Source: JANQFM01 sp035471925
GTDB taxonomy: Bacteria; Acidobacteriota; UBA6911; RPQK01; DATIPO01
NCBI GenBank assembly: GCA_035471925.1
Contig: DATIPO010000081.1
Span: forward strand, 30,309 to 94,308
DNA: 64,000 nt
Reading direction: 5' to 3'
Shown here: positions 1 to 8,284 of the stretch, in pieces
Layout: each line of letters starts with the position of its first letter
How positions within the stretch are numbered: the first letter of the stretch is position 1
Translations under genes and position numbers: made by a program
The notes under the pieces: model-generated
What the model was told of the DNA's origin: nothing
The model's database searches: none
What the model saw: the letters and a program-made list of their open reading frames with translations, nothing else

Positions 1-400
1 GGAGTCCTCGACCGAACGTGCCGTGGTAGACGCCGAAGGAATATGTGGCCACGCCCACGCCCGCGGCCAGCGCCAGGACCGCCACCAGCGAATGCCGTCG
101 ATGGCGGTAGGCCAGACGCACTCCCAAGCGAAAGTCGGAGGCCAAGTCGCGCAGATAGACCGCAGGACGGCTTTTCCACGATGACGCCGGCGCAAACGTC
201 CGCCGAGGGGCGCCTAAGTGCTGCACCCAAGTCTTGACCAAGTCCTTGGCCAGCGTCCACCAGGCCTTCTTCCCTTCCCGACGGAGACGCTCCAGAAAGA
301 GCTCCGTCATCGAATCGCTAAAAGACTCGCGCAATCCCCTCGGATAAAGGCGTAAAAGAAGGCGGAAGAGCCGCTCTGAAAACAACGGACGGCTTGTCAT
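1..400 (-). CDS. ADOP-type FtsX/MacB-like permease, N-terminal part (cut by window edge)
   Basis: The first 133 codons are visible and the gene runs off the left edge. It begins ATG at 400-398, one base after the stop of the PadR gene, so the two are co-transcribed. The N-terminal stretch (around 'RLYPRGLRESF', residues 18-28) resembles the soluble leader of acidobacterial duplicated orphan permeases. A first membrane segment follows near residues 110-130 ('SLVAVLALAAGVGVATYSF'). In the family, two FtsX-type domains follow without an ATPase encoded alongside. The substrate is unknown. PadR-ADOP pairing is common in Acidobacteriota and supports the assignment. The C-terminal domains cannot be checked here. 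Confidence 0.75.
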   Translation of the reverse strand, partial: MTSRPLFSERLFRLLLRLYPRGLRESFSDSMTELFLERLRREGKKAWWTLAKDLVKTWVQHLGAPRRTFAPASSWKSRPAVYLRDLASDFRLGVRLAYRHRRHSLVAVLALAAGVGVATYSFGVYHGTFGRGL

Positions 401-401
401 G

Positions 402-737
402 TCAAGACGACTCCTGGGCGGCGTTCTTCGCCTGGGCTTCGCTCAGAATGCGCGATTGCAGAAGGACTTCAGATTGAAGAGCCGCACGCCCCGCCGCGCT
501 CAACCGATAGTATCGACGCCGGGGATCGGCCTGCTCCGAATCGACCGCCTCGGTTTCTTCAAGCAGGCCTTCCTCGGCCAGGCGCTTGATGGAGCCGTAG
601 AGCAATCCCGGCCCCAGCACGATTTCACCCTCGGTAAAGCGTTCAACCTCCGAGGCTATTCCCAGGCCATGCCGCTCGCGATCCGACAAGGCCAACAGGA
701 TGTAGTACGCCGTCTTGGTCAAATGATGGGTGGCCAT
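402..737 (-). CDS. PadR family transcriptional regulator
   Basis: This 111-residue protein has a PadR winged-helix N-terminus: 'TAYYILLALSDRERHGLGIASEVE' spans roughly residues 9-32, and the wing region includes 'YGSIKRLAEEGLLEE'. A conserved 'DPRRRYYRLSAAGRAAL' segment follows. The length is typical of short PadR proteins that dimerise through a C-terminal helix. An AGGAGAGG ribosome site precedes the ATG at 737. A nested dyad lies 19 bases upstream of the start codon, so autorepression of the padR-permease operon is likely. The inducing signal is unknown. Confidence 0.9.
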   Translation of the reverse strand: MATHHLTKTAYYILLALSDRERHGLGIASEVERFTEGEIVLGPGLLYGSIKRLAEEGLLEETEAVDSEQADPRRRYYRLSAAGRAALQSEVLLQSRILSEAQAKNAAQESS

Positions 738-755
738 CGAGGCCTCTCCTCTCGA

Positions 756-789
756 ATTATCAGATTTTGATATATCAGGTTCTGATAAT
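756..789 (-). promoter_or_regulatory. Nested palindromic operator upstream of padR
   Basis: A perfect 9-base inverted repeat, ATTATCAGA (756-764) and TCTGATAAT (781-789), shares its exact centre (772.5) with an inner 10-base palindrome TGATATATCA (768-777). The element is AT-rich in a GC-rich region and lies just upstream of the padR start, where its promoter should be. Binding by the adjacent PadR product is an inference from position and symmetry. Confidence 0.6.
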
Positions 790-1019
790 AGCAGATGGAG
801 TCTTCCCTGCCAAGAACTTTTTCGCGCGATGATCGGTGACTCAGGTTCGGACGCGGGGTTTGAAGCGAGAGGCCGTTAAGGACCGTCCTGCGTGATCCCT
901 GAAGCAAAATAGGTTGTTAAACTCATAGCTTATCGGAGGTGTTGTGGAAGTCGGCAAGATGGTACCTTGGAGGGAACGCTATTCCACCCTTCCAGGGTTG
1001 TTTTAGAGGTGCTGGCCTT

Positions 1020-1070
1020 ACCCAGGGTGCCGCTCGGGGCGCTTTGCGCCCTCGCTCTACCCTGGGCTGG
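1020..1070. repeat. REP-like dispersed hairpin repeat, copy A
   Basis: The outer arms CCCAGGG (1021-1027) and CCCTGGG (1060-1066) flank an inner hairpin (GGCGC-TTT-GCGCC). The motif ending TCGCTCTACCCTGGGCTGG recurs nearly unchanged at 44416-44464, with similar GGCTC-containing sequence downstream of both copies. A second small hairpin, ACCCTTCCAGGGT, lies just upstream near 986. The architecture resembles REP/RAYT-associated repeats, but no RAYT transposase is present in the window. Confidence 0.6.
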
Positions 1071-1124
1071 GTTATGGCTCGCCTTCAGCGAGCCCGGACT
1101 ATACGAGCGGTTCTGGCCTGGTCA

Positions 1125-1301
1125 GGGCTCGGTGATTCTGACTTGGTTGGGCTCACTGACTTCGACCGGTCGGGCTCACTGATTCCGACCAGGTTCGGCT
1201 CAACCGCGGGTGGCCTCGCGTCCGCTTTGGGTAGGCGAGTTTGTCTGGTCGCAGACACAGTATCTGACTTGGTCGGCTCACTGAAACTGACTTGCGGGCT
1301 C
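1125..1301. repeat. Degenerate 22-24 base tandem repeat
   Basis: The motif (G/C)GGCTC begins at 1125, 1149, 1172, 1196, 1274 and 1296, often followed by ACTGA or GTGATT and then GAC with GGT. The adjacent spacings are 24, 23, 24 and 22 bases. An unrelated interval separates the first four units from the last two. The copies are diverged, so this looks like an old expansion. No function is evident. Confidence 0.5.
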
Positions 1302-1319
1302 ACTTTTCTAGGGGTGCCG

Positions 1320-2618
1320 TTAAAGCAGTGCCTTGAGGCGACGGTTTTCTTCTAGGATGATGGTTTCGTCGCGGTCGGGGCCCAGGGAGATGATGGAGAT
1401 GTCGGTCTTGATCAGCTCGGAAAGGCGGTTGAGGTAGTCCCTGGCCTGTGAGGGCAGGTCGTCGTAGTTCTGAATCTGGGTGGTGTCGGTCTTCCAGCCG
1501 GGATGCGACTCGTAGACGGGTTCAATCTCATCGAGGACTTCCATGTCGACGGGAAAGAAGCGCAGCGTCCGGCCCTGGTAGCGGTAGCCGGTGCAGATCT
1601 TGATCTCATCCAGCTCGTCGAGCACGTCCAGCTTGGTGATGACCAGGGTCGACAAGTCGTTGATCAGGGCGGCGTAGCGCACCACCACGGCGTCGAACCA
1701 TCCGCAGCGGCGCGGACGCCCGGTCGAGGCGCCGAATTCGGCTCCCACCTTGCCGATGTGCTTGCCGATGTCGTCGGTCAGCTCGGTAGGAAAGGGCCCG
1801 GCGCCCACCCGCGTCGTGTAGGCCTTGGCGATGCCGATGACGCCGTCAATGCGGCTGGGACCCACGCCCGTCCCCGCGCAGGCGCCTCCGGCGGTGGCAT
1901 TGGAGGAGGTCACGAAGGGATAGGTGCCGTGGTCGACGTCGAGCTGGGTCCCCTGAGCGCCTTCGAAGAGAACGTTTTTGCCATCGGCCATGGCGCCATT
2001 GAGGTATTCAGCCGTGTCGGTGACGAAGGGCAGCACCTTGGGGGCCAGCTCCATGTATTGGCGGTAGATGGTCTCGGCCTCCAGAGGCTCCGCTCCGTAG
2101 AGATGCTTAAGGACCTCGTTCTTCATCCTCACCCGCTCGGTCAAGCGCGCGCGGAAGGCTTGGGGACGTTCCAAGTCGCCCAAGCGGAGGCCGCGACGGC
2201 CCATCTTGTCTTCGTAGCAGGGACCGATGCCGCGCGAAGTGGTGCCGATGGCGTCGGCGCCCAGGCGGCGCTCTTCGCCATCCTCGACGGCCGGGTGGTA
2301 GGGCATGATCAGGTGAGCCCGGTTGCTGACGAAGAGCCGTCCCTGGAAATCGATCTCGGGCATCATCTCCATCTCTTCGCGCAGGGCGAAGGGATTGACC
2401 ACCACCCCGTTGCCGATCACGCAGGCCTTGCCGGGGTGCAGGATGCCCGAGGGAATGAGGTGCAGGACGGTCTTCTTGCCGTCGATGATGACGGTGTGTC
2501 CGGCGTTGTGTCCGCCCTGATAGCGGGCCACCACGTCAAAGCGTTCGGTGATCAGGTCGACGATTTTGCCTTTGCCTTCGTCGCCCCACTGGGTCCCGAC
2601 AATGATTACGTTGGCCAT
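1320..2618 (-). CDS. purA: Adenylosuccinate synthetase
   Basis: PurA catalyses GTP-dependent ligation of IMP and aspartate to adenylosuccinate, the first committed step to AMP. The 432-residue length is normal for the family. The N-terminal 'GTQWGDEGKGKIVDLI' carries the nucleotide-binding loop and catalytic Asp, and 'GGHNAGHTV' carries the catalytic His. The 'GTTSRGIGPCYEDK' and 'FEGAQGTQLDVDHGTYPFV' segments are diagnostic. The ATG at 2618 is supported by the conserved start 'MANVIIVGTQWG' and an upstream AGGACAGG. The gene lies downstream of trxA on the same strand, separated by a large hairpin. Confidence 0.98.
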   Translation of the reverse strand: MANVIIVGTQWGDEGKGKIVDLITERFDVVARYQGGHNAGHTVIIDGKKTVLHLIPSGILHPGKACVIGNGVVVNPFALREEMEMMPEIDFQGRLFVSNRAHLIMPYHPAVEDGEERRLGADAIGTTSRGIGPCYEDKMGRRGLRLGDLERPQAFRARLTERVRMKNEVLKHLYGAEPLEAETIYRQYMELAPKVLPFVTDTAEYLNGAMADGKNVLFEGAQGTQLDVDHGTYPFVTSSNATAGGACAGTGVGPSRIDGVIGIAKAYTTRVGAGPFPTELTDDIGKHIGKVGAEFGASTGRPRRCGWFDAVVVRYAALINDLSTLVITKLDVLDELDEIKICTGYRYQGRTLRFFPVDMEVLDEIEPVYESHPGWKTDTTQIQNYDDLPSQARDYLNRLSELIKTDISIISLGPDRDETIILEENRRLKALL

Positions 2619-2698
2619 GCCCTGTCCTGACTTTGTAAGCTTGGATGCTCGCCTTCCTTACCGGCCTCCGGCACCCAAACCAGAACGGCCCAACACAC

Positions 2699-2760
2699 AG
2701 CCGGGCCATCGAGCCGGACGGTCCGCCGAAGCGGTTGCCGAAGAGCTCGATGGCCCGGCT
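2699..2760 (-). terminator. Large hairpin between trxA and purA
   Basis: A perfect 16-base inverted repeat (2699-2714 with 2745-2760, arm beginning AGCCGGGCCATCG) encloses a 30-base loop. It sits directly after trxA and before purA on the minus strand, where a terminator or processing hairpin would be expected. No U-tract follows either arm, so intrinsic termination is uncertain. Confidence 0.35.
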
Positions 2761-2796
2761 GAGCGTGGCCTGTTGTGTGCTGAAGCCGCGCCGGCC

Positions 2797-3141
2797 TCAG
2801 GCGGACTTCTGAGATTCCAGTTGATTGTCGATCATGCGCGAGATGTTCTCGCCCGAAGTGTTGCCGACAATCTGGTCCTTGATCACGCCGTCCTTGAACA
2901 GCAACAGCGTGGGAATGCCCTTGATGTTGTACTTGGCCGAAGTTTCCTGGTTGTTGTCGACATTGAGCTTGACGAACTTGGCCCGGTCGGAATACTGCTG
3001 GGCCACCTTGTCGACGGTCGGCGCCAGTTGACGGCAGGGACCGCACCAAGGAGCCCAGAAATCGACGAGGACGGGAACGTTGGCCTCGAGGACCTCCGAC
3101 TTGAAATTGGAATCTTGAACTTCGTGAACGTTGCTGCTCAT
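2797..3141 (-). CDS. trxA: Thioredoxin
   Basis: A 114-residue cytosolic thioredoxin that reduces protein disulfides using electrons from thioredoxin reductase. The active site 'WAPWCGPCRQ' places the redox cysteines at residues 33 and 36, and 'GIPTLLLF' carries the conserved cis-proline. No signal peptide is present. A GGAGG ribosome site lies just before the ATG at 3141. The gene is divergent from rsmA, with about 74 bases between the two start codons. Confidence 0.97.
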   Translation of the reverse strand: MSSNVHEVQDSNFKSEVLEANVPVLVDFWAPWCGPCRQLAPTVDKVAQQYSDRAKFVKLNVDNNQETSAKYNIKGIPTLLLFKDGVIKDQIVGNTSGENISRMIDNQLESQKSA

Positions 3142-3215
3142 CTATGTAGCCTCCAAACGTGTCTTCTCGGCCCGTTTTCTCAGGCGGGCCTATGCTATCA
3201 TACCGGACATTCTGC

Positions 3216-4031
3216 ATGACCGTCCGGCCTAAAAAATCCCTCGGCCAGCACTTCCTGACCGACGAAAACATCTGTCGAAAAATCGTCCGCTTCGCCCACC
3301 TCGCCCAAGGGGACCCAGTGATTGAAATAGGACCCGGAACGGGACGACTGACCCGCGCCCTGCTGCAAGCCGGAGCCCGGGTCCGAGCCGTCGAAGTCGA
3401 CCCCGGCCTGGCCTCTCGCCTGCAGGAGGGAGAGGGCATCGAAGCAAACCTGCGGGACCGGCTCGAAATCGTTCAAGGCGATATCCTCTCGCTGACTTGG
3501 AATGAGCTTCTGGACTCCAACCACGCCAGCAGTGTAGAGGACACGCCTGTCAAAATCGTGGGCAATCTGCCCTACAACATCGCGTCCCGCATACTCCTAA
3601 AGATGATCGAGGCCCGCCGACGGTTTCAGCGCGCCGTCTTCATGGTGCAGAAGGAAGTGGCCGAGCGGGTGGCCGCCGGACCGGGCGGCAAGGACTACGG
3701 ATCGCTGACGCTGGCGCTGCAATATCACTTCAAAGTCGAAATGGGATTCGATGTCCGTCCTGGATCCTTCCAGCCTCCTCCCAAGGTCATGTCGAGCGTG
3801 CTGGCCCTGAGTCCGCTGAAGGAGCAGCCCTCGCCCCAAGAAGCCGAAGCTTTCCACCGCCTGGTGCGCCTGGCCTTCCGCCACCGGCGCAAGACCCTCT
3901 ACAACAATCTCAAGGACTCCTTCCAGCCTCAAAGTATCCGAAAGGCCCTTGAGGCCTGCGGCCTGGAGCCCCAGATCCGTCCCGAACAAGTCGATTTGCA
4001 GTCCTTCGGCTGTCTGTGCCGGGTGTTATAA
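3216..4031 (+). CDS. rsmA: 16S rRNA (adenine(1518)-N(6)/adenine(1519)-N(6)) dimethyltransferase
   Basis: RsmA (KsgA) dimethylates two adjacent adenines near the 3' end of 16S rRNA using SAM. The protein is 271 residues from the ATG at 3216. I chose this start because 'MTVRPKKSLGQHFLTDENI' matches the family's N-terminus, while an upstream extension does not. The SAM-binding motif 'VIEIGPGTGRLTRALL' and the catalytic 'NLPYNIAS' are present. The stop codon lies inside a TATAAT hexamer (4027-4032) that is well placed as the -10 of the following RNase J gene. Confidence 0.95.
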   Translation: MTVRPKKSLGQHFLTDENICRKIVRFAHLAQGDPVIEIGPGTGRLTRALLQAGARVRAVEVDPGLASRLQEGEGIEANLRDRLEIVQGDILSLTWNELLDSNHASSVEDTPVKIVGNLPYNIASRILLKMIEARRRFQRAVFMVQKEVAERVAAGPGGKDYGSLTLALQYHFKVEMGFDVRPGSFQPPPKVMSSVLALSPLKEQPSPQEAEAFHRLVRLAFRHRRKTLYNNLKDSFQPQSIRKALEACGLEPQIRPEQVDLQSFGCLCRVL

Positions 4032-4056
4032 TCCGCCCCGAGAAGAGAGTGAAAAC

Positions 4057-5721
4057 ATGGAAAATATAGAAGTAGTACCCTTGGGAGGAGTGGGCGAGTT
4101 CGGAATGAACTGCTCGGTCCTCCGTTGTAACGATACGGCCATTCTGGTGGACGCGGGAATGACCTTCCCCCGCAGCGACAAAGGCAGTGAACTGGGCGTC
4201 AACGTGGTAGTGCCGGAAATCGATTACCTGCACGACATCGGCGACCAACTCAAAGCCATCTTCCTCACCCACGGACATGAAGACCACATCGGCGCCGTAT
4301 CCTACGTTGTGGAAGAGATCAACGTCCCCGTCTACGGCAGCGCCCTGACCCTGGGACTGGTCGAGAACCGCCTCAAGGAGCGCAAGCTCGATTCCCAGGT
4401 GGACCTGCGCACGATGAAGGCCCGCGAGCGCATTGAGATGGGCGATTTCACCGTCGAACCCATCCGCGTCACCCATTCCTTTCCCGAGTCCTTCGCCTTC
4501 GCCATCGAGTGTTCAGCGGGACGCATCCTGTGGACGGGAGACTTCAAGTTCGACCAGACGCCCATCGACGGCGTGACCAGCGACCTGCACCGACTGGCGG
4601 CTCACGGCGAGAAAGGCGTCCTGGCCTTGTTCTCGGACAGCACCAACAGCCACGCGCCGGGACTGTGCCCGTCGGAGCACTCGGTGTGGGAGCCCATGCG
4701 GGCCCTGTTCCGAAAGGCCGAAGGAAAAGTCGTAGTGTCGTGCTTCTCCAGCAGCATCCACCGCATGCAGATCATCCTCGATCTGGCTCAGGAATTCGGA
4801 CGCAAAGTGGCGCTGGCCGGACGCAGCCTCAACCAGAACCTGCACAAGGCCTCCGATCTGGGATACCTCAAGGTGCCGCCCGACGTGCTCATCAACGCCA
4901 ACCAGATCGACAACTACCATCCCCACCACATCATCCTCATGGCAGCGGGAAGCCAGGGTGAACCGATGTCCGCCATGAGCCGGCTGGCGCTGGACGAATT
5001 CCGCGAAACCGGAGTGGGAGAGGGAGACGTGGTCATCCTCTCGACCCGGGTCATTCCCGGCAACGAGATGCGCATCGGCGCCATGGTTGACCATTTCTAC
5101 CGCCGCGGCGCCCGGGTCGTCATGTCGGGGGACGCCAACATCCACGCTTCGGGACATGGCTTTCGCGAAGACCTCAAGCTGATGATCAGCCTCATCCGTC
5201 CCAAGTACTTCATTCCCATTCACGGCGATTACCGGCAGCTCAAGGAGCACACCGTGGTGGCCCAGGAACAGGGCATCGCGCCCGCAAACATCCATCTGAT
5301 CGAAAACGGCAACGTGCTGCGCATCAGCAAAGAGCAGGCCGAGGTGGTCGACCAAGTCCATGCCGGACGCCGCTTCATCGATGAGGGCTACACGGGAGAG
5401 GTCCATGAACTGGTGCTGCGTGACCGCCGCTTCCTCTCCGAGGACGGCTTCCTGGTCGTGGTGCTGCGCATGGACCGCTTCGCCGGCGAACTGATCGGCG
5501 ATCCCGAAATCATCTCGCGCGGATTCATCCTCATGGAGGACGCCGAAGAGCTCCTGGAAGAGGCCAAGCAGATCGTCCTCGACACCATCGAGGAGACGCC
5601 GGCCGAGAAGCTGCGCGACGAAGACCTCTTCAAGGAACTGGTGCGCAAGCGCCTCAAGCGCTTCCTGCGCAAGAAGACCGGCAAGCGTCCCATGATTTTG
5701 CCCGTCACCCTGGAAATCTAG
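4057..5721 (+). CDS. rnj: Ribonuclease J (metallo-beta-lactamase/beta-CASP family)
   Basis: RNase J is a 5'-to-3' exo- and endoribonuclease in mRNA decay and rRNA maturation. The protein is 554 residues from the ATG at 4057. An upstream in-frame extension overlapping rsmA is not family-like and was dropped. The di-zinc motif 'LTHGHEDHIG' and the beta-CASP segments 'SGDANIHASGHG' and 'PIHGDYRQL' are present, and the C-terminal domain reaches the usual length. A consensus TATAAT (4027-4032), embedded in the rsmA stop region, can serve as its own promoter, and a purine-rich AGAAGAGAG precedes the start. Confidence 0.95.
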   Translation: MENIEVVPLGGVGEFGMNCSVLRCNDTAILVDAGMTFPRSDKGSELGVNVVVPEIDYLHDIGDQLKAIFLTHGHEDHIGAVSYVVEEINVPVYGSALTLGLVENRLKERKLDSQVDLRTMKARERIEMGDFTVEPIRVTHSFPESFAFAIECSAGRILWTGDFKFDQTPIDGVTSDLHRLAAHGEKGVLALFSDSTNSHAPGLCPSEHSVWEPMRALFRKAEGKVVVSCFSSSIHRMQIILDLAQEFGRKVALAGRSLNQNLHKASDLGYLKVPPDVLINANQIDNYHPHHIILMAAGSQGEPMSAMSRLALDEFRETGVGEGDVVILSTRVIPGNEMRIGAMVDHFYRRGARVVMSGDANIHASGHGFREDLKLMISLIRPKYFIPIHGDYRQLKEHTVVAQEQGIAPANIHLIENGNVLRISKEQAEVVDQVHAGRRFIDEGYTGEVHELVLRDRRFLSEDGFLVVVLRMDRFAGELIGDPEIISRGFILMEDAEELLEEAKQIVLDTIEETPAEKLRDEDLFKELVRKRLKRFLRKKTGKRPMILPVTLEI

Positions 5722-5850
5722 GCGCGTCCGGCGGCTCGGCGTTCCGGAGTCCTTCAGCTTGCTTCCCGCTCCAACGGCGCCCAATCACACGCGATTGGTG
5801 CACCGGCGGACACACCGACACGCTACAATGGCGATCCGGAAGGTGAATGC

Positions 5851-8121
5851 ATGGAGCAAGTCAAAAAGGTCAACGAACTCTTCGGCCTCTCGCTGATGGC
5901 TCTGGCAGGGCTGCTCATCCTCTCGCTGCTGACCTATAGTTCTCAGGACCCTTCCTGGAACGTCTCCTCGCCAGCCGGCGACATCGCCAACTACGCGGGA
6001 CGCTTCGGAGCCTGGCTGGCCGACGGGCTCTACCAGGTGCTGGGCTTCCCCGCCCTGGCGCTGCCGGCCATCTTTTTCCTCTTCGGATACCGCCGCCTGC
6101 GGGGACGGGCTCCCCTCAGCGGACTCAAGGTCAAAGCCGCGGCTCTGTTGGTTCTGCTGGCCGCTCTTTCCACCGGCCTGGCCTTGCTCCAGTCGCTGGC
6201 GCCCCAGCCGCGGGGATTTTCTCCAGGCGGGGTGGTGGGCTCGGTGCTGGCCGAGAAGATGTTGACCTACTTCAACCGTCCGGGATCGCTGCTCATCGTC
6301 CTGGCTGCCGTCCTCATGGCCCTTGTGGCCTCTACCCGTTTCTCGGTGGACCGCTTTCTGGCCTGGATGCAGCGCCGAAACTGGCGTATCCCCTCCTGGC
6401 TGCCGCTTTCCTGGCTCAAGCGCTTTAGGACAACACCGGGGAGCGGCGGCGAGATTCGAGAGTCGTCCGCCCCACCCCCCATTCCCATCGAAGAGGAGGC
6501 TCCCTGGGAAGGACCCTCGGATCAAGAATCCAAATCCCAGGGATCCAGCTCCCAAGGGTCTGGCCAAGCGCCCAGGGTCAAGGTGCAGGACGAATACGCC
6601 GCCCGCCTCGCCGGCAAGAAGAAAGGCGCGGAGTACCCGCTTTTTCCCGAGATGAGCGAAGGACGCGAAGTCAGCATGCCTTCCCTCGATTTCCTCAAGC
6701 AGCCGGACGAGACCGCCCAGATCAATAAGGCGTCGCTGCTCACCAAGGCCGAGCAACTGAAGAAGAAGTACGCTGAGTTCGACGTCCACGGAAACGTCCT
6801 GCAGATCCATCCCGGCCCGGTGGTCACCACCTTCGAATTCAAGCCCGATGCCGGAGTCAAGTACTCCAAGGTGACCAGCCTGGAGCAGGACCTGTGCCTG
6901 GGCCTTAAGGCTGAATCGGTACGCATCGACCGCATTCCCGGCAAGAACACGGTGGGCGTGGAAGTGCCCAACGACATGCGCCAGACCATTTACTTGCGCG
7001 AGATTCTGGCTTCGGGCGCCTTCCATGAGGCCGATTCTCCGCTCACACTGGCCCTGGGCAAGACCATCAACGGAACCACTTACATCGCCGACCTGGCCCG
7101 CATGCCCCACCTGCTCATCGCCGGCGCCACCGGTTCGGGGAAAAGCGTCAGCCTCAACTGCATGGTCTGTTCGGTGCTCTACAAGGCCCAGCCCTCAGAG
7201 GTGCGCTTCATCATGGTCGATCCGAAGCGCCTCGAACTGGGGCTCTACGCCGACATCCCCCATCTGCTGACCCCCATCGTGACCGACCCAAAGCAGGCCG
7301 CCAACGCCCTCACCTGGGCCGTCAGCGAGATGGAGCAGCGATACAAGCTGCTGGCCCGCCACGGCGTCCGCAACATTGCCCAGTTCAATGCCCTGATGCG
7401 CGAGAAGGGCGACGAACTGGAGGCCCAGGGATCCGAGGAGTGCACTCCCCTGCCCTATATCGTCATCGTTGTGGACGAGTTGGCCGACCTGATGATGACC
7501 GCCGGAAAGGAAGTCGAGGCCGCCCTGACCCGCCTGGCGCAAATGGCCCGCGCCATCGGCATTCACCTCATTCTGGCCACCCAGCGGCCCTCGGTGGACG
7601 TCATTACCGGCCTCATCAAAGCCAACTTCCCCTGCCGCATGTCCTTCCGCGTCTCTTCGCGCATCGATTCCCGCACCATTATCGACGGCAGCGGAGCCGA
7701 AAGTCTCCTGGGAATGGGCGACATGCTCTTCCTGCCTCCTTCGACTTCGCGCCTGATCCGCCTTCACGGCCCCTACGTCAGCGAGAAGGAGATCGCCAAG
7801 ATCACGGGATTCCTGCGCCAACAAGCCCAGCCGCAGTATCAGGAGGAAATCCTGCAGAGCCAGGAAGAAGAGGACAGCGGACTCGTCGACATCGGCGATA
7901 TGGAAGACGAACTCTTCGACGAGGCCGCCCGCTTCGTTGTCGATACCCGCAAAGCCTCGACCTCCTTGCTTCAGCGCCGCTTCCGCATCGGCTACGGGCG
8001 CGCCGCCCGACTCCTCGACATGATGGAGCACGAGGGTCTGGTTTCGCCCCCCGACGGCACCAAGCCGCGCGACGTCCTGGTGGAATCCAACTACTTCCAA
8101 GAAGTGGACGACCGGGACTAG
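5851..8121 (+). CDS. ftsK: DNA translocase FtsK/SpoIIIE
   Basis: A 756-residue septal ATP-driven DNA pump for chromosome segregation. The N-terminus carries four hydrophobic segments (within residues 1-170). A low-complexity acidic/Ser-rich linker follows, then the motor domain with Walker A 'GATGSGKS' near residue 427 and Walker B 'IVIVVDELADLMM' near residue 540. The C-terminal gamma winged-helix that reads KOPS-like sites is intact ('LLQRRFRIGYGRAARLLDMM'). An AGGTG precedes the ATG. A TACAAT hexamer (5824-5829) may be its -10, and a small CCAATC/GATTGG hairpin (5781-5798) lies between it and rnj. Confidence 0.96.
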   Translation: MEQVKKVNELFGLSLMALAGLLILSLLTYSSQDPSWNVSSPAGDIANYAGRFGAWLADGLYQVLGFPALALPAIFFLFGYRRLRGRAPLSGLKVKAAALLVLLAALSTGLALLQSLAPQPRGFSPGGVVGSVLAEKMLTYFNRPGSLLIVLAAVLMALVASTRFSVDRFLAWMQRRNWRIPSWLPLSWLKRFRTTPGSGGEIRESSAPPPIPIEEEAPWEGPSDQESKSQGSSSQGSGQAPRVKVQDEYAARLAGKKKGAEYPLFPEMSEGREVSMPSLDFLKQPDETAQINKASLLTKAEQLKKKYAEFDVHGNVLQIHPGPVVTTFEFKPDAGVKYSKVTSLEQDLCLGLKAESVRIDRIPGKNTVGVEVPNDMRQTIYLREILASGAFHEADSPLTLALGKTINGTTYIADLARMPHLLIAGATGSGKSVSLNCMVCSVLYKAQPSEVRFIMVDPKRLELGLYADIPHLLTPIVTDPKQAANALTWAVSEMEQRYKLLARHGVRNIAQFNALMREKGDELEAQGSEECTPLPYIVIVVDELADLMMTAGKEVEAALTRLAQMARAIGIHLILATQRPSVDVITGLIKANFPCRMSFRVSSRIDSRTIIDGSGAESLLGMGDMLFLPPSTSRLIRLHGPYVSEKEIAKITGFLRQQAQPQYQEEILQSQEEEDSGLVDIGDMEDELFDEAARFVVDTRKASTSLLQRRFRIGYGRAARLLDMMEHEGLVSPPDGTKPRDVLVESNYFQEVDDRD

Positions 8122-8284
8122 GCCACCAAGTGGCCAGCAAATTCACGCACGAGTCGGTTTTTTGCGGCTGGGCTGGCGGACTCCGAATGCCCTCGACGTT
8201 GAGTGGCTGCGCGTTTGAAGGTTTGGGCTGCCCGCCACCCGCCGGGTGACACTTTTGGACCGGCAGACAATCCAAGGTAAAGTA

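Larger units (their letters stand above)
738..1319. other. 582-base intergenic stretch made of repeats, no gene supported
   Basis: After the padR operator the region holds no convincing gene. The open frames that cross it are composed of repeats, lack a good ribosome site and show no domain. It contains a REP-like hairpin copy (1020-1070) and a degenerate 22-24 base tandem repeat (1125-1301), and it abuts the 3' end of purA. Confidence 0.6.

Noticed and set aside
43..237. Short Pro/Arg-rich open frame at the left edge
   Set aside because: Antisense to the permease reading frame, which continues directly from padR.
939..1355. 138-codon open frame in the intergenic region before purA
   Set aside because: It is built from REP-like and tandem repeats and lacks a ribosome site and any domain. 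It runs into purA on the opposite strand.
1503..2630. 375-codon open frame antisense to purA
   Set aside because: It mirrors purA codon usage in a GC-rich genome, has no recognisable domain and no ribosome site.
4513..5784. 423-codon open frame antisense to RNase J
   Set aside because: Shadow of a well-conserved gene. No domain or start signal.
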